From Nyssa sinensis (lineage: Eukaryota > Streptophyta > Magnoliopsida > Cornales > Nyssaceae), in the NCBI GenBank assembly GCA_008638375.1, contig CM018035.1, positions 31,884,807 through 31,948,806 of the forward strand: a stretch of DNA of 64,000 bases. Direction: 5' to 3'. The translations under genes and the position numbers were made by a program. The notes beneath the pieces were generated by a model that made no database searches, was not told where the DNA came from, and worked only from the letters and a program-made list of their open reading frames with translations. This document shows positions 54,251 to 64,000 of this stretch, one piece after another. Positions within the stretch are counted from its first letter, which is position 1. Every line of letters begins with the position of its first letter.

Positions 54251-54980
54251 AACAATTAGGCACGCATAACCAATTCGCTCGAAACAGGAATCCATCAAGC
54301 CTAAAGAACTTACCACAAGCGATTTTCTCACAAGCTTGGCATTCCTCACAAAAGTCATGCTCATCAGCGTATAAATTTTTAATGTGCTCAAAACCAAGCA
54401 ATTTTGCATCAAGTGTGGAGAGTAATGCATACCTGCGAGAAAGTGCATCGGCGACAACATTCTCCTTACCTTGCTTATACCGGATGACATATGGAAACGT
54501 CTCAATGAACTCTACCCAACGTGCATGCCTTTTGTTGAGCTTGTGTTGGCCCTTCAAGTGTTTCAAGGACTCATGATCGGTGTGAATAACGAATTCCTTA
54601 GGCCATAGATAGTGTTGCCACGTCTCTAATGCTCGAAACCAATGCATACAATTCCTTATCAAAAGTTGGGTAGTTTAAGGCTGCCCCACTTAGTTTCTCG
54701 CTGAAGTAAGCAATTGGTCGTCCTTCCTGCATAAGAACTGCGCATATGCCAATACCTGAAGCATCACATTCAATTTCAAATGTTTTCAAAAAGTTAGGTA
54801 AAGCAATAAGGGGGCGTTGGTCAGCTTCTCTTTGATTAGTTGAAATGCCTTCTCTTGTTCTTCTCCCCAGTGAAATCCAACGTTCTTCTTGATTACTTCG
54901 GTAAGTGGTGCGGCTATGCTACTAAAGTCCTTCACGAACCGCCTGTAAAAACTAGCAAGTCCATGAAAACTATGAACATT
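54135..54980 (-). pseudogene. B2 RNase H
   Basis: Frame 54598-54789 has [16 protein letters not shown] (first Asp) and [16 protein letters not shown] (Glu). A frameshift follows. Frame 54135-54662 has [23 protein letters not shown] (third Asp), [22 protein letters not shown], and the spacer to integrase. All catalytic residues are present but split between frames. Confidence 0.8.
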
Positions 54981-55864
54981 ACCTACACTTCTGGGACTCG
55001 ACCACTCTTGGATTGCACGTACCTTCTCTTCATCAACCTGTATACCCTGGGCACTAACAACAAATCCCAGAAATACAGCTTATCGGTGTAAAAATTACAC
55101 TTCTTCAGATTAGCAAACAACTTTTCTTTCCTAAGCACATCTAAGACAGATTTCAAATGTACTACATGATCGTCCACGTTTTTGCTATCAATGAGTATAT
55201 CATCAAATTAGACATCAACAAATCTGCCTATAAATGCACGCAAAACATGATTCATAAGTCTCATAAAGGCGCTCAGAGCATTAGTCAATCCAAAAGGCAT
55301 AACTAACCATTCATAAAAACCATATTTTGTTTTAAAGGCAGTTTTCCATTCATCTCCTTCTTTTATTCTAGTCTGATGATAACCACTCTTCAAATCAATC
55401 TTAGAAAATACACAAGAACCATGCAGCTCATCTAACATATCATCTAAGCGAGGAATAGGATGACAATACTTTACCGTTATGTTGTTGATGGCTCGGTAGT
55501 CAGCGCACATCCTCCACGTCCCATCCTTCTTAGGTACAAGTAAAACCGGAACGGCGCATGGGCTCATGCTCTCCCTCACGTGCCCTTTCTCCAACAACTC
55601 ACTTACTTACCATTGAAGCTTCTTTGTCTCCTCGGGATTGCTCCTATAGGCTGGTTGGTTTGGAATTGTGGCACCGGAAACAAAATCAATTGGATGTTCA
55701 ATCCCTTGGATTGGAGGTAACCCATGTGGGGTTTCCTCGGGAAAGACATCCTCATACTCCTGCAAAAGATAAACAACAGAACTAGGCAAAACAGCGTCAA
55801 GTGCGTCAGTGTTTAGAAATGCCTCTTTGTACAAAAGTACAATCATCGACTGATTTGAAGACAT
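54981..55864 (-). pseudogene. B2 reverse transcriptase
   Basis: Frame 55607-55864 starts the region ([30 protein letters not shown]) and ends in a stop. Frame 55208-55597 holds [38 protein letters not shown] and [12 protein letters not shown]. The YFDD box reads stop-FDD (Tyr codon mutated to a stop at about 55,208). Frame 54983-55177 continues HVVHLKSVLDVLRKEKLFANLKKC. Inactive. Confidence 0.85.
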
Positions 55865-56464
55865 TGCTCACTTAATGTCACTCGCTTTTGCATAGAAACT
55901 CTTTTGTTTTCTCTCGGATTTTCTCTCAATGGCCGAATTTTGATTTTCTTTTTCTCTCTCATTTTTCTTAGCCTCTCTCTGATTTTCACCCTTTTTCTTT
56001 TGATCACTCTCTTTTTGCAATCTCACTTGATCCTCATATACCTGCTGTGGTGTTAATAGTACAAGAGTGATTGATCGTTGATTAAGTACAAAGGAATATT
56101 TGTTCGTAAAGCCATCATGCTTCACATGCCTATCAAACTGCCATGGACGGCTTAGCAATAAGTGTCCTACTTGCATCGGTACTACATCACACAACACTTC
56201 ATCTTCGTATTTTCCGGTTCAAAATGCAATTAACACTTGCTTGTTCGCCCTTATCTCACCACTATCATTCAACCATTGCAACTTGTACGGTCTAGGGTGT
56301 TTCAACACGGGTAGTCCCAACTTTTCCACCATAATTGTGTTTGCAACATTACTAAAACTACCACCATCAATAATCACACTACATACCTTGTCCTTGATGT
56401 AACACCTAGTGTGAAAGATGTTCTTCCGCTGTACTTCATCAACTTCTTTTGCTTGCAAGCTCAT
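55865..56464 (-). pseudogene. B2 protease and charged linker
   Basis: Frame 56219-56464 has the protease with VIIDGGSFSNVAN and VEKLGLPVLKHPRPYKLQWLND. A stop follows, then frame 55868-56197 (DVVPMQVGHLLLSRPWQFDR) leads into a Lys/Glu-rich linker ending YAKASDIK. One stop separates the frames. Confidence 0.8.
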
Positions 56465-57681
56465 GCCCTCCTTACCACCAATATCAATGCATCAGGGGCA
56501 AAATATTCCTCCACAGAAACGTCCTCCAATGGTGGCATGTCGTTAGTGTCAGAAGCTTCATTATCGATCACAATTTCACCATTGTCTTGCAACACCATGA
56601 TCTGCTTGTTTGGACATTGACTAGCCATGTGTCCTCTGCCTTGACATTTAAAACATTTAATATCATGATTCCTAGAGGTAGAAGTGTCGGGTTTACCTTG
56701 AGGAACGTGGCTGGTGTTGGTGGATTGGGCTCGGATCTGGACAGTTGTGACTTGTCCATCGGCTTGGTAGAACTCGGTTTCCAAGAGGAAGAACTGAAGT
56801 CATGGGCTGCACGTGACCCACCCCTCCTCTTGAGTTGTTGCTCCACTTTGATGGCCATATGCACCATATCTTCCAACTCCACATAATGTTGCATCTCTAC
56901 CTTATCTTGGATTTCCCGGTTTAATCCAAGTAAAAACCTAGCCATTGTAGCCTCTTGATCTTCCTCAACATTAGCTCGGATCATAGCAATCTCCATCTCC
57001 TTGTAGTAAACCTCTATACTCCGATTGCCCTGTCTAAGACCTTGTAGCTTTTTGTACAACTCTCGGTAGTAGTAACATGGAACAAACCACTTTCTCATCG
57101 ACGTTTTCATCTCATCCCATGTCTCTATTGGACATTCTCTATTCCGCCTCCTATTTATAACAAGCTGATCCCACCAAGTAATAGCATAGTCAGAAAATTC
57201 AATCACAGCTAATTTTACCTTCTTTGCTTTGGAATAGTTGTGGCGGTCAAATATGAACTCCATCTTCTTCTCCCACTCAAGGTATGCTTTAAGATCGGAT
57301 CTACCTTGAAATGACAGAATCTTCATTTTAATACCACCCAAGTTGTTATCTTCCCGATTCCGGACTTCTCTAAACCACCCTCCATGCCTCCTACTAAAAA
57401 CAACAGAATCCTAATCATCTTCTTCATCAAAACCAGTCCCATAAGGCTTTTCATCTTCAACCCACACTTCCCTCGATTGAACTCTTTCCCTTCTACACAC
57501 ATTTGGGGCGTTTTGCAGCTTCTCATGTGAGCTCTCCATCTGATCTATCCGTTCGTGAACCTGCTCCAGTTCCAACTTCATCACACGTCACATCTCACCC
57601 ATCATGGCCTCCATAAACACTTTCGGAACAGCCAGTGCTGTAACATCTTCAGCAATGCTCTTACCACTGTTGTGAGACATG
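56465..57681 (-). pseudogene. B2 gag with intact CCHC knuckle
   Basis: ATG near 57681 (MSHNSG), with an early stop at the MGEM position. Frame 56568-57341 is a 257-codon capsid-like core: IKMKILSFQGRSDLKAYLEW, VIEFSDYAITWWDQLVINRRRN, FVPCYYYRELYKKLQGLRQG and MARFLLGLNREIQDKVEMQ. After a shift, 56461-56784 carries the intact knuckle CFKCQGRGHMASQC. It is the longest unbroken Gag core in the window. Confidence 0.85.
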
Positions 57682-58816
57682 ATTCCTGCAAAACAAAGTT
57701 AGAAAAAAAAAAAGAAAAGACCTCACAAAGCTCTCCCTTACGTGTTTACACTCAAGAATGTGAATCACTCTACACTCGTGTTTCACTCAAAAATTACGTG
57801 GCTTTTAACCCTCTAATGTTCTCACCACTCCTGCCTTTTTCCACTCGATAATTCTCTTTCAGCTCTTTTGCAACTAAACAAACAACACGCAAAAATTTTC
57901 AACAACAATTCACCAAAAACTCATCAAAGAATTTCAGGTTTTAAAAGCAAGAATACAATGAACACGGATGATTAGATTTTTTTTTTTTTTTTTTTGGAAG
58001 CACAAAATAGCAGAAAAAAATCTCCACGAAAAATTTGATTTTGGGGTGAGGTGAGTTTTGGGCTTATTGGAACCAAAATGGATGAAACAAACAAAATCCT
58101 TTTTTTCGGGCTTTTAGTTTAGATTTTTTTTTTTTTTTTTTACAGCAACCTTGAATATGCTGTCTCTCTCCTTCTTTTTTTTTTGTACTCATTTTTTTTT
58201 TTCTTTTTCTATACTGTTTCTCTTTTTTTTTTTTTTTTTTTTGTGTACTGTCTCTTTTTTTTAAAAAACAAAAAGAAAAGAAGTCAAAGGGGCCCAAGGC
58301 ACTTCAAGGCGTAAGCAAAGCAAGGACAGGAAGAAAAAAAATAAAAAAAGATGAATAAAGAAAACGAAGGAGAAAAGTCAAAAAGCCAAAAAGAAGTAGA
58401 AGATTAACAAAAAAAAAAAACGAATAAAACGGAGCACCTGGAGGACGGCTGAAGCAAGAAAATAAAGAAAAGAAGGGCAGTTGCGGCTCAAGCAATAAAA
58501 GAAAAGAAAGAAAAAGAAGAAAGTGGCGTGCGGCGCTAGGCTGAGGAAGAAAAAAAACGGAGCAGCGGCTTTGAGTTTTGTTCTCTGGATAGTAGGAAGC
58601 GGCGCTGGGCAGTATAGAAAAGAAGAAAAAGGGGTGCGTGGCTGTTGCGGGGTGGGAGTTTTTTTTTTTCTTTTGTTACTATTCAATTCTAAGAAAAGAA
58701 AAAAAAAAATAAACGCCAAAACAGACCTGAAGAAACCAAAGAATTGGCTGGACGCATGGGCTGATTAGAAAAAGGAATATAGAAGCGCCGAAACAATGAT
58801 TGGACCTGTAACTTTG

Positions 58817-58853
<37 letters not shown>

Positions 58854-58911
58854 CAGGAATAATAATCTAACGCAAGAATTAAAAATGATAGATTAGACCT
58901 GATTTGTAGTC
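57682..58911 (-). other. B2 untranslated leader, long and homopolymer-rich
   Basis: About 1.23 kb, twice the B1 leader. T-runs of 15-22 lie near 57976, 58122 and 58221. A purine-rich, GC-richer block at 58,300-58,730 is absent from B1. An (AT)n microsatellite lies at 58820-58850. No supported coding sequence. Confidence 0.65.
58820..58850. repeat. (AT)n microsatellite
   Basis: Pure AT/TA dinucleotide run of about 30 bp in the B2 leader. Confidence 0.9.
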
Positions 58912-58913
58912 TG

Positions 58914-58928
58914 AGCTCTGATACCAAA
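58914..58928 (-). promoter_or_regulatory. B2 primer binding site, initiator Met tRNA
   Basis: Minus strand TTTGGTATCAGAGC follows the LTR end CACATCA without a gap. Same as in B1 and A2. Confidence 0.9.
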
Positions 58929-59571
58929 TGATGTGAACCTCGCCAAGAAATAAGGAGACCTGACAACGAAAAGGAGGATCTAAGATCGTTCTACAATTAG
59001 ATCCGAATGGAAGACCTCGACCCGTTATTTAGGACAAACAAGAACCTCGGTATATGTGACCTCAACCCATTGTTTAATGCGAAACAAGAACTTCGGTATA
59101 AGGAAGACGCCACAAACGGTGGTGGAAATCCGTTTGATAAGTCGTTGGAGAACGCCATAGGAAATCCCGATAAGTTTAGATAGTTCTTGAAAGAACCGTA
59201 GAGAAAATACTCTCACAATTTTACTGAATAATCGTCTACCATGCCAAATGCGGCTACAAGTTAATTTTAAAACACTATGAAACCCTAGGGCCGAATAAGG
59301 CTTACATTAAACAAAAGATATGGCTAAACATTTTCAGGCCCAAAACATCCTAAACTACCAACTAAATTAAGAAAAGAAGCCCACTAATTAAGTTAGAATT
59401 TCGCGCAGCCAAAAACGTCATCAGTGCAGGTACATACCGAATTTCGACCTTGATACAGCCCGAATCTCAGAAACCTCAGAACATGAAAGTTGTAGAAATA
59501 TTCCTTGGCTTTCCATAGCATTTTGAATCATCTCAATCGGAGCTCGGATGAGAGATTTATTCCCAGATTAC
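58929..59571 (-). repeat. B2 upstream LTR, truncated
   Basis: Matches 48317-48965 of the downstream LTR. It breaks at CCCAGATTACA (59571), where T4-type sequence begins, so the part with the pol tail is missing here. Confidence 0.85.
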
Positions 59572-60607
59572 AAAGAAAGTCAATTTAGACTCTCTTGGAC
59601 TTCCATTTGGCTTTAGGGGTACTAGGGGTAATTTGGTCATTTTACCCCTTTACGTGTTTTTATTTCTCGGGGTTTCGACTCTCAAAACGGACCTCACCAT
59701 TAGGTCCAAAATGTCCAACATAGTCAAAATACACTATTCATTTATCTCATTTGAAGTTCATTTGACCTGTTTTAGAACTTAGGGTATTTTTGAAATTTTA
59801 TTTATAATAATATTCTGTTTTGGGCCTTAGTATGATTTTCCAGAACTTTTGGGGTCAAAATATAATTTCTCTAACTTTCGGTTTGAACTAGTGGGCTTAT
59901 TGAGCAAAACCCTAAACCGGCTTATCGAGTCAATGGACCAGCTGGTTCAATTCATTCTCACTGAACCCGAAATAAGATAGCCAACCCCTTGTCTTATCCA
60001 CTGTTTAGTTTAACCTTAGTTCTGATTTCTATTTCTTATCCTTGTAACCAATCACTCCAACTTCAATTTTTAAAATCATAACACAACCCTCACACGACGT
60101 CGTCCCACTTAACCATTTGTGTGACATGTCGTGTCCCGACCCGAACCCAGATCCAGCCCAAGACCGACCCACCCGCTGTTCATCTTCTTCCTATCTTCTC
60201 CACTGTGTTGCCCTAATTTTTAGATTTCTAACTTTTCAATTTCGTGAAATTTTAGGACGTTTTTCTCTTTGTTATTGGATGGTATGGGTCTCTGGGTGAT
60301 CGAGCAACACTTTGGTATCCATTGGAGAGCTCAAATCGAGCTCAATAGTTCGGTTTTACCTCACCATGGCTGTCCCTACAACTCTATAGTAAACCTTCAT
60401 TTCATCACCATTTCTAATGGGGTTTGGCTCAACATGACCTTCATGACATGGGGTCTAATCCCTATTCTCAAAAGTGGGTTTAGGAGTTTTAAACAAGGGC
60501 TGGGTTTTATGGCCGAAACCTGCAACTAAAGTTTTGGAGTTCTTCCCTTTAGGTTTTAGGTCGCGGTCTAGTGTTTTTAAGACGTTGAGGTGGTCTAGTT
60601 TAGGTTC
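59572..60607 (-). mobile_element. T4 continued: family T LTR right of B2
   Basis: Starts in the 145-bp module (AAAGAAAGTCAATTTAGAC), equivalent to T2 31385 or T1 12430, and runs to T1 13320-like sequence before T5 cuts in. Relative to the left piece (ending at the T2 30320 equivalent) about 1 kb is missing. That both pieces come from one LTR is likely but not proven. Confidence 0.65.
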
Positions 60608-60927
60608 TGTAACACCCCAGACTTAATTATTAAATTATGTAATGGAAAACTCTTTCTGAAATCTGATCTGGCATTTAATTGTTTAAATTCAACTGTTTAA
60701 CACTGACAAAACCCATGTTAGCTGATTTCAAAATTCTGAGAAACTGATTACTGTCACTGAACCCTTAGACACTGAAGCTAACCTAACTAGGAGATGACCG
60801 AAAAAAACCGCGTCGAAAAATAAGCTACAGAATGAAAGTTAGGTAGGAAACAGTGAAACTGCATTAATGCGCAACCAAACAGGGCCTAAGCCCGAAGTAT
60901 GGAAAATAACCAAAAATGTGGCCAAGA

Positions 60928-60991
60928 GGATTTGATCCCTTGACCAATCTAGGCAGAATTTGGTTTACCAAAAATTTACCAACTAAGCTAA
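60928..60991 (-). promoter_or_regulatory. tRNA-like A box / B box pair in T5
   Basis: Minus strand TTAGCTTAGTTGG (A box, 60991-60979) and AGGGATCAAATCC (B box, 60940-60928), 38 nt apart and antisense to the LTR. Confidence 0.4.
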
Positions 60992-61228
60992 GAGCACCTT
61001 TGTGCATATATATGCAAAGATATATATTTAAATAGCATTTAGGTTTGGCCTTTCCCCAAAGTGACCAATGGACAAGCATGCAACACCTCAGCCTTACATC
61101 ATGCTATGCCATAGCCATCATGCCTATAGTTCATGATTAAGCCTCTCTTCCAACCATATTTCATGCAAGATAATCATGCATTTGGGGAGATGAAGGGTCA
61201 AGACAAATCTGATTTTTAGATAATCTCC

Positions 61229-61446
61229 ATATATGCATGGAGGGAGATCAGAACTGTAGAGGCTTTGTATACTGACTCTTAGAGAGAGAGAGAGAGAGTG
61301 GGAGAATACAAGTGTGTATGCATTTGGAATCCATTGGAGAAGCTTAGAAGGAAGCTAAGGACTGAGAACTGAAGGGCTGGACTGGACCTGCTCCATTGGG
61401 AGGCTTTTGCTTGAATACGAACCCTAGGAGAGACCACTGTTCGAAG
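61229..61446 (+). promoter_or_regulatory. Putative promoter and exon 1 of T5
   Basis: A TATA-like CATATATGC (61229-61237) precedes a leader with (AG)n (61281-61298). The first ATG after it (near 61319) opens only eight codons. The leader ends CGAAG|GTAAGC, a near-consensus 5' splice site. T1 and T2 have the same order. Transcription start is inferred, not observed. Confidence 0.5.
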
Positions 61447-62958
61447 GTAAGCAAGCCAAAATTTTAAATTTTCTCTTTGGATTTCTTGGTTATTGTTTTA
61501 TTTCCTTTGGGACTGTAAATGCATGTATAATGGTTAGACATTGAAACCTGGAGTGTTTGTGCATACTTGGACCTATAGAACTGCCCCAAAAACCCAAACC
61601 TGCAGCAAACCACCATTGATGGACCTCGGGTTACAGGTCTGAATTGACCTTAACAAATGACCCTTTGCTTATCAATACATGAAATGGACTATCCTAGGAC
61701 CCCGAAAAACCCCAACCGCGACCTAGAAACCTAGGTTTAAACCCTCAAAAATAACATTATTCTTTTCGGCCCAAAAATGAATTCTTCGAATTTGGCCCCT
61801 AAACTGAGATTGGTGAATTGGGAAAGGAAGTACACGTTGTAAGGGTTGTAGAGGACCAAACCTCATGCAAAATGGTGGAGAAATAAGGCTGTATGACCCG
61901 ACTGTAACTCTCCACGATTGTTGAGTTTGAAGCTTGAAATTTATGCCAAATGAACGACATTACTCCCAGAAATCTTTTGGAACAAAAACCAGTGAGAATC
62001 GTTGCTTAAAACCCCACGAATTTGAGAAAGAAATTCTGAAATTTCTAGGGCAACAGTGGCCCTATACGAGTAGGGACGATGAACAGTAGACCGGGTTGTG
62101 GATCGGGTCTTCGGGTCGGGCCCCGACCCGGATAAAAACGGATATGAACCATAACCTAAACTGTGTCGTTTTGGTACTATTAAATTAAAAATTTAAATGT
62201 GTAGGGCTGACGTCAGCACATTACTTTGAACCGGCTAGAATCGGACTGGACCGGTCTGGTTCAATTGAATGTGGACTGAACCCCTTGGTTCAGTTTAAAC
62301 TTTTTGGAAATTTCGAAATGGCCCCAACAGTTTTAAAAATTTAACTCTGGCCCAGTTTCTGATATTTTACTTCATTTATACCCCTGATAATTTAATAAAT
62401 AATAAATTAAATTATTTAATTAATTTATTAATTAAATAAAAATGACCAAATTACCCCTAGGTCATTAATAGGTCAAATGAAGTCCAAATAAGTCAAATGA
62501 ATAGTATATTTTCACTATTTCAACCATTCCGGACCCAATGGCGGAGTTCGATTTGGGAAATTAAGTCCCAAAAAATACAAACACGTAGGAGTAAATGACC
62601 ATACTGCCCCTGATGATACCCGAACCCAAATACAACTAAAAGATAGTCTATTCTGACTATGTTGGACGCTCCAGACTCAACGGTGAGGTCCGTATTAGTA
62701 GATAAAGTACCGAAAAATACAACACATGAAATTACCAAATTGCCCCTGACACTGTTTACAACCCAAACGAAGTCCGATTGAGACGAAACTGAAAACAATA
62801 GAAACCCTGACACATATGGGACTATACACGTGATCGGATGACGAATCGGAGTCGAAACTTCACAACTGTGAAATGACCGAAATACCCCTAGCCCTGTATC
62901 AAGTTAGATAACATCCGAATGAACTAAGCACTAACCCAATGAAAGCTTAAATAATTTC

Positions 62959-63288
62959 ATGACCGGACTGCCTAGAGGTAGTACACATCCTGACATGTTG
63001 GGATTATGCTATAGGATAAAACTTAAGCCAGTCATGGAAGGAAAAAACAAGAAATTGACCATTATGTCTAAAGCCGAAAGACTAACTGACAAGAAGCAAC
63101 AGGAGTTCATGCGAGAACTATTATGGCAACAAAAGATTATCGAACGGCACATAAGGATAGCCAAGACAACCGAGGTAGTCTCCGTTCGACCGTTTATATA
63201 CAAAATGCGTACCAAGGCAATGATCGCAGAGGCTAAATTAAAGAAACAAGAAGACACTGAAACCCTGAAAGAGTGGATACAAAGGTGA
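62959..63288 (+). CDS. Hypothetical 109-codon Lys/Glu-rich frame in T5
   Basis: ATG 62959 to TGA 63286. The product is basic and probably largely helical: residues 31-53 (KNKKLTIMSKAERLTDKKQQ) and 75-109 are Lys/Glu/Gln rich. I recognise no domain. The frame can avoid its stop by splicing at AAAG|GTGATT (63285) to TTTTCTAG|GATAAAG (63408/63409), staying open through exon 2, and again at 63468/63970, ending at a TAG near 63992. None of the other LTR copies shows an equivalent frame, so it may be a captured piece or chance. Not supported by any other evidence. Confidence 0.3.
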   Translation: MTGLPRGSTHPDMLGLCYRIKLKPVMEGKNKKLTIMSKAERLTDKKQQEFMRELLWQQKIIERHIRIAKTTEVVSVRPFIYKMRTKAMIAEAKLKKQEDTETLKEWIQR

Positions 63289-63408
63289 TTTTCAATTATC
63301 ATAAAAACACATAGACAGCGAGATAGTCTAACTCAGGTTGAATTTTGAATTAAAATAAACCAAGTTAAGTTTCATGTGAGATTTACGAAATGTTCATAAA
63401 TTTTCTAG

Positions 63409-63467
63409 GATAAAGAAGGATAAGAAGAAGAGAAAGGCTTCTCAGTTAAGTCCCGTTACCGCACAAG
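63409..63467 (+). promoter_or_regulatory. Putative exon 2 of T5 LTR leader
   Basis: 59 bp between TTTTCTAG and GTGAGTAACC, starting with an AAG-rich stretch like exon 2 of T1, T2, T3 and T6. The downstream interval 63468-63969 (502 bp) ends TTTTTCAG. Confidence 0.5.
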
Positions 63468-64000
63468 GTGAGTAACCTAGACTCCTGAATTGGTGTATAA
63501 GTACACCGTCTAGTTATCGTACTTTTAAATACTGTACTGTACCGTTCCTACTGATACATTGTCTTTCATGCTTCTACTCAATGCATGACTATATTTTACT
63601 CTGTCTGATTTCACTGTTCCGTATTGAAATGAAACTATCCCTGTTTTTACTGAAAGAACAACTGATTCATGGTACCAAATTCAGTTTTGAACACTACATG
63701 AGCATATTGCACTGTTTGAATTGTGTATACTGTACTGTTATCCTGTTATACTGTTTTGCCCTGCTCGTTACTGAACTGTTCTGTCGCTCTGATGTTTTAA
63801 CTGTATCCCTGTTTTAAATATTGTTTCAAAGAAACGGATTTAACTATATCTTCTGAAATGCCTGATTCAACCACCTGTTTATAAACAACAATGGTTTGAA
63901 ACCCATGACAGGGGACCCGTGTTACTCATTGGGCTTTTTAAAGCTCACCCCTTCCCTAACATTTTTCAGCTGAGGGACCCAGCAATCAGGATTAGCCGGT

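Larger units (their letters stand above)
48317..59571 (-). mobile_element. B2: most complete gypsy element, split by LINE L5
   Basis: Both LTRs (58929-59571 truncated upstream LTR; 48317-49244 downstream LTR), primer site, leader, gag, PR, RT, RNase H and integrase are all represented in order on the minus strand. L5 (49727-53655) separates the integrase core from its C-terminal part. About 1 kb of the T4 target and the outer part of the upstream LTR are missing at 59571/59572, so no target duplication can be checked. Confidence 0.9.
60608..64000 (+). mobile_element. T5: family T LTR, open to the right edge
   Basis: Starts TGTAACACCCC at 60608, with no downstream end inside the window. Plus-strand landmarks: antisense tRNA-like boxes (60928-60991), TATA-like CATATATGC (61229-61237), an (AG)n leader (61281-61298), donor GAAG|GTAAGC (61447), TGACGTCA (62208), 145-bp modules (62520-62940), a 109-codon frame, exon 2 63409-63467, donor GTGAGTAA (63468) and acceptor TTTTTCAG (63969). 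By comparison with T2 the LTR should end several hundred bases beyond the window. Left flank is GGTTC. Confidence 0.75.

Noticed and set aside
58304..58768. Small frames rich in Phe or Lys in the B2 leader as possible proteins.
   Set aside because: They are produced by homopolymer and purine/pyrimidine tracts, lack any counterpart in B1, and have no supporting signals.
1..64000. Host protein-coding genes.
   Set aside because: Every frame with recognisable protein motifs belongs to a LINE or gypsy element; the remaining frames are short, low-complexity or antisense shadows.

Overview
This window looks like repeat-packed nuclear DNA of a flowering plant, probably a eudicot. I found no host gene, no genuine tRNA or rRNA gene and no CRISPR array. 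Almost everything is retrotransposon sequence in nested layers. The plant assignment rests on L1-type LINEs whose ORF1 has a DUF4283-like domain plus a CCHC knuckle, and on Ty3/gypsy elements with an initiator-Met-tRNA primer site (TGGTATCAGAGC). Species cannot be told from what I see.

Three repeat groups build the window. (1) Ty3/gypsy elements of two related subfamilies, A and B, probably of the CRM lineage. In both, the polypurine tract lies inside pol, so the LTR contains the last 70-80 codons of pol and the upstream LTR carries an orphan copy of the integrase tail. Copies: A1 (3043-6914, -), A0 (6915-15292, +), B1 (15293-21797, +), A2 (21798-41094, -), B2 (48317-59571, -). All are broken by stops, frameshifts, deletions or insertions. 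(2) L1-type LINEs, nine copies or fragments: L1, L2, L3, L4, L5, L6, L7a, L8, L7b. L3 was once full length; L5 carries a complete but mutated ORF2 region. (3) A family of very large LTRs (about 4-4.4 kb, TG...CA, 5-bp target duplications), here called family T: T0 (476-3042, +), T1 (8588-14486, -), T3 (17968-20310, -), T2 (29202-33611, -), T6 (41095-47426, -), T4 (47432-48316 plus 59572-60607, -), T5 (60608 to the window end, +). None has an internal coding region here, so they are solo LTRs or fragments.

Layout: T0 (hit by L1) - A1 - head-to-head junction - A0 (integrase split by T1, which is itself hit by L2) - B1 (RT/RNase H replaced by T3) - A2. A2 contains a four-deep nest: L4 in A2, L3 in L4, solo LTR T2 in L3 ORF1. 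A separate LINE, L6, also sits in A2. Then come the A2 upstream LTR, T6 (filled by L7a, L8 and L7b), T4, B2 (integrase split by L5), the rest of T4, and T5.

The most interesting signal is inside the family T LTRs. Read in the orientation TGTAACACCCC...GGGTCGTGACA, diverged copies share the order TATA box, GA-rich leader, GT donor, a small 53-60-bp exon between AG and GTGAGTAA, then a ...TTTTTCAG acceptor 300-430 bp before the LTR end. This suggests a split, spliced leader carried wholly within the LTR. The same LTRs carry antisense tRNA-like A/B boxes and about 145-bp tandem modules. T5 also holds a 109-codon lysine-rich reading frame that could splice in frame into the small exon. Positions and similarities were read by eye; breakpoints are good to a few bases where target duplications are quoted and to roughly 10-30 bases elsewhere.
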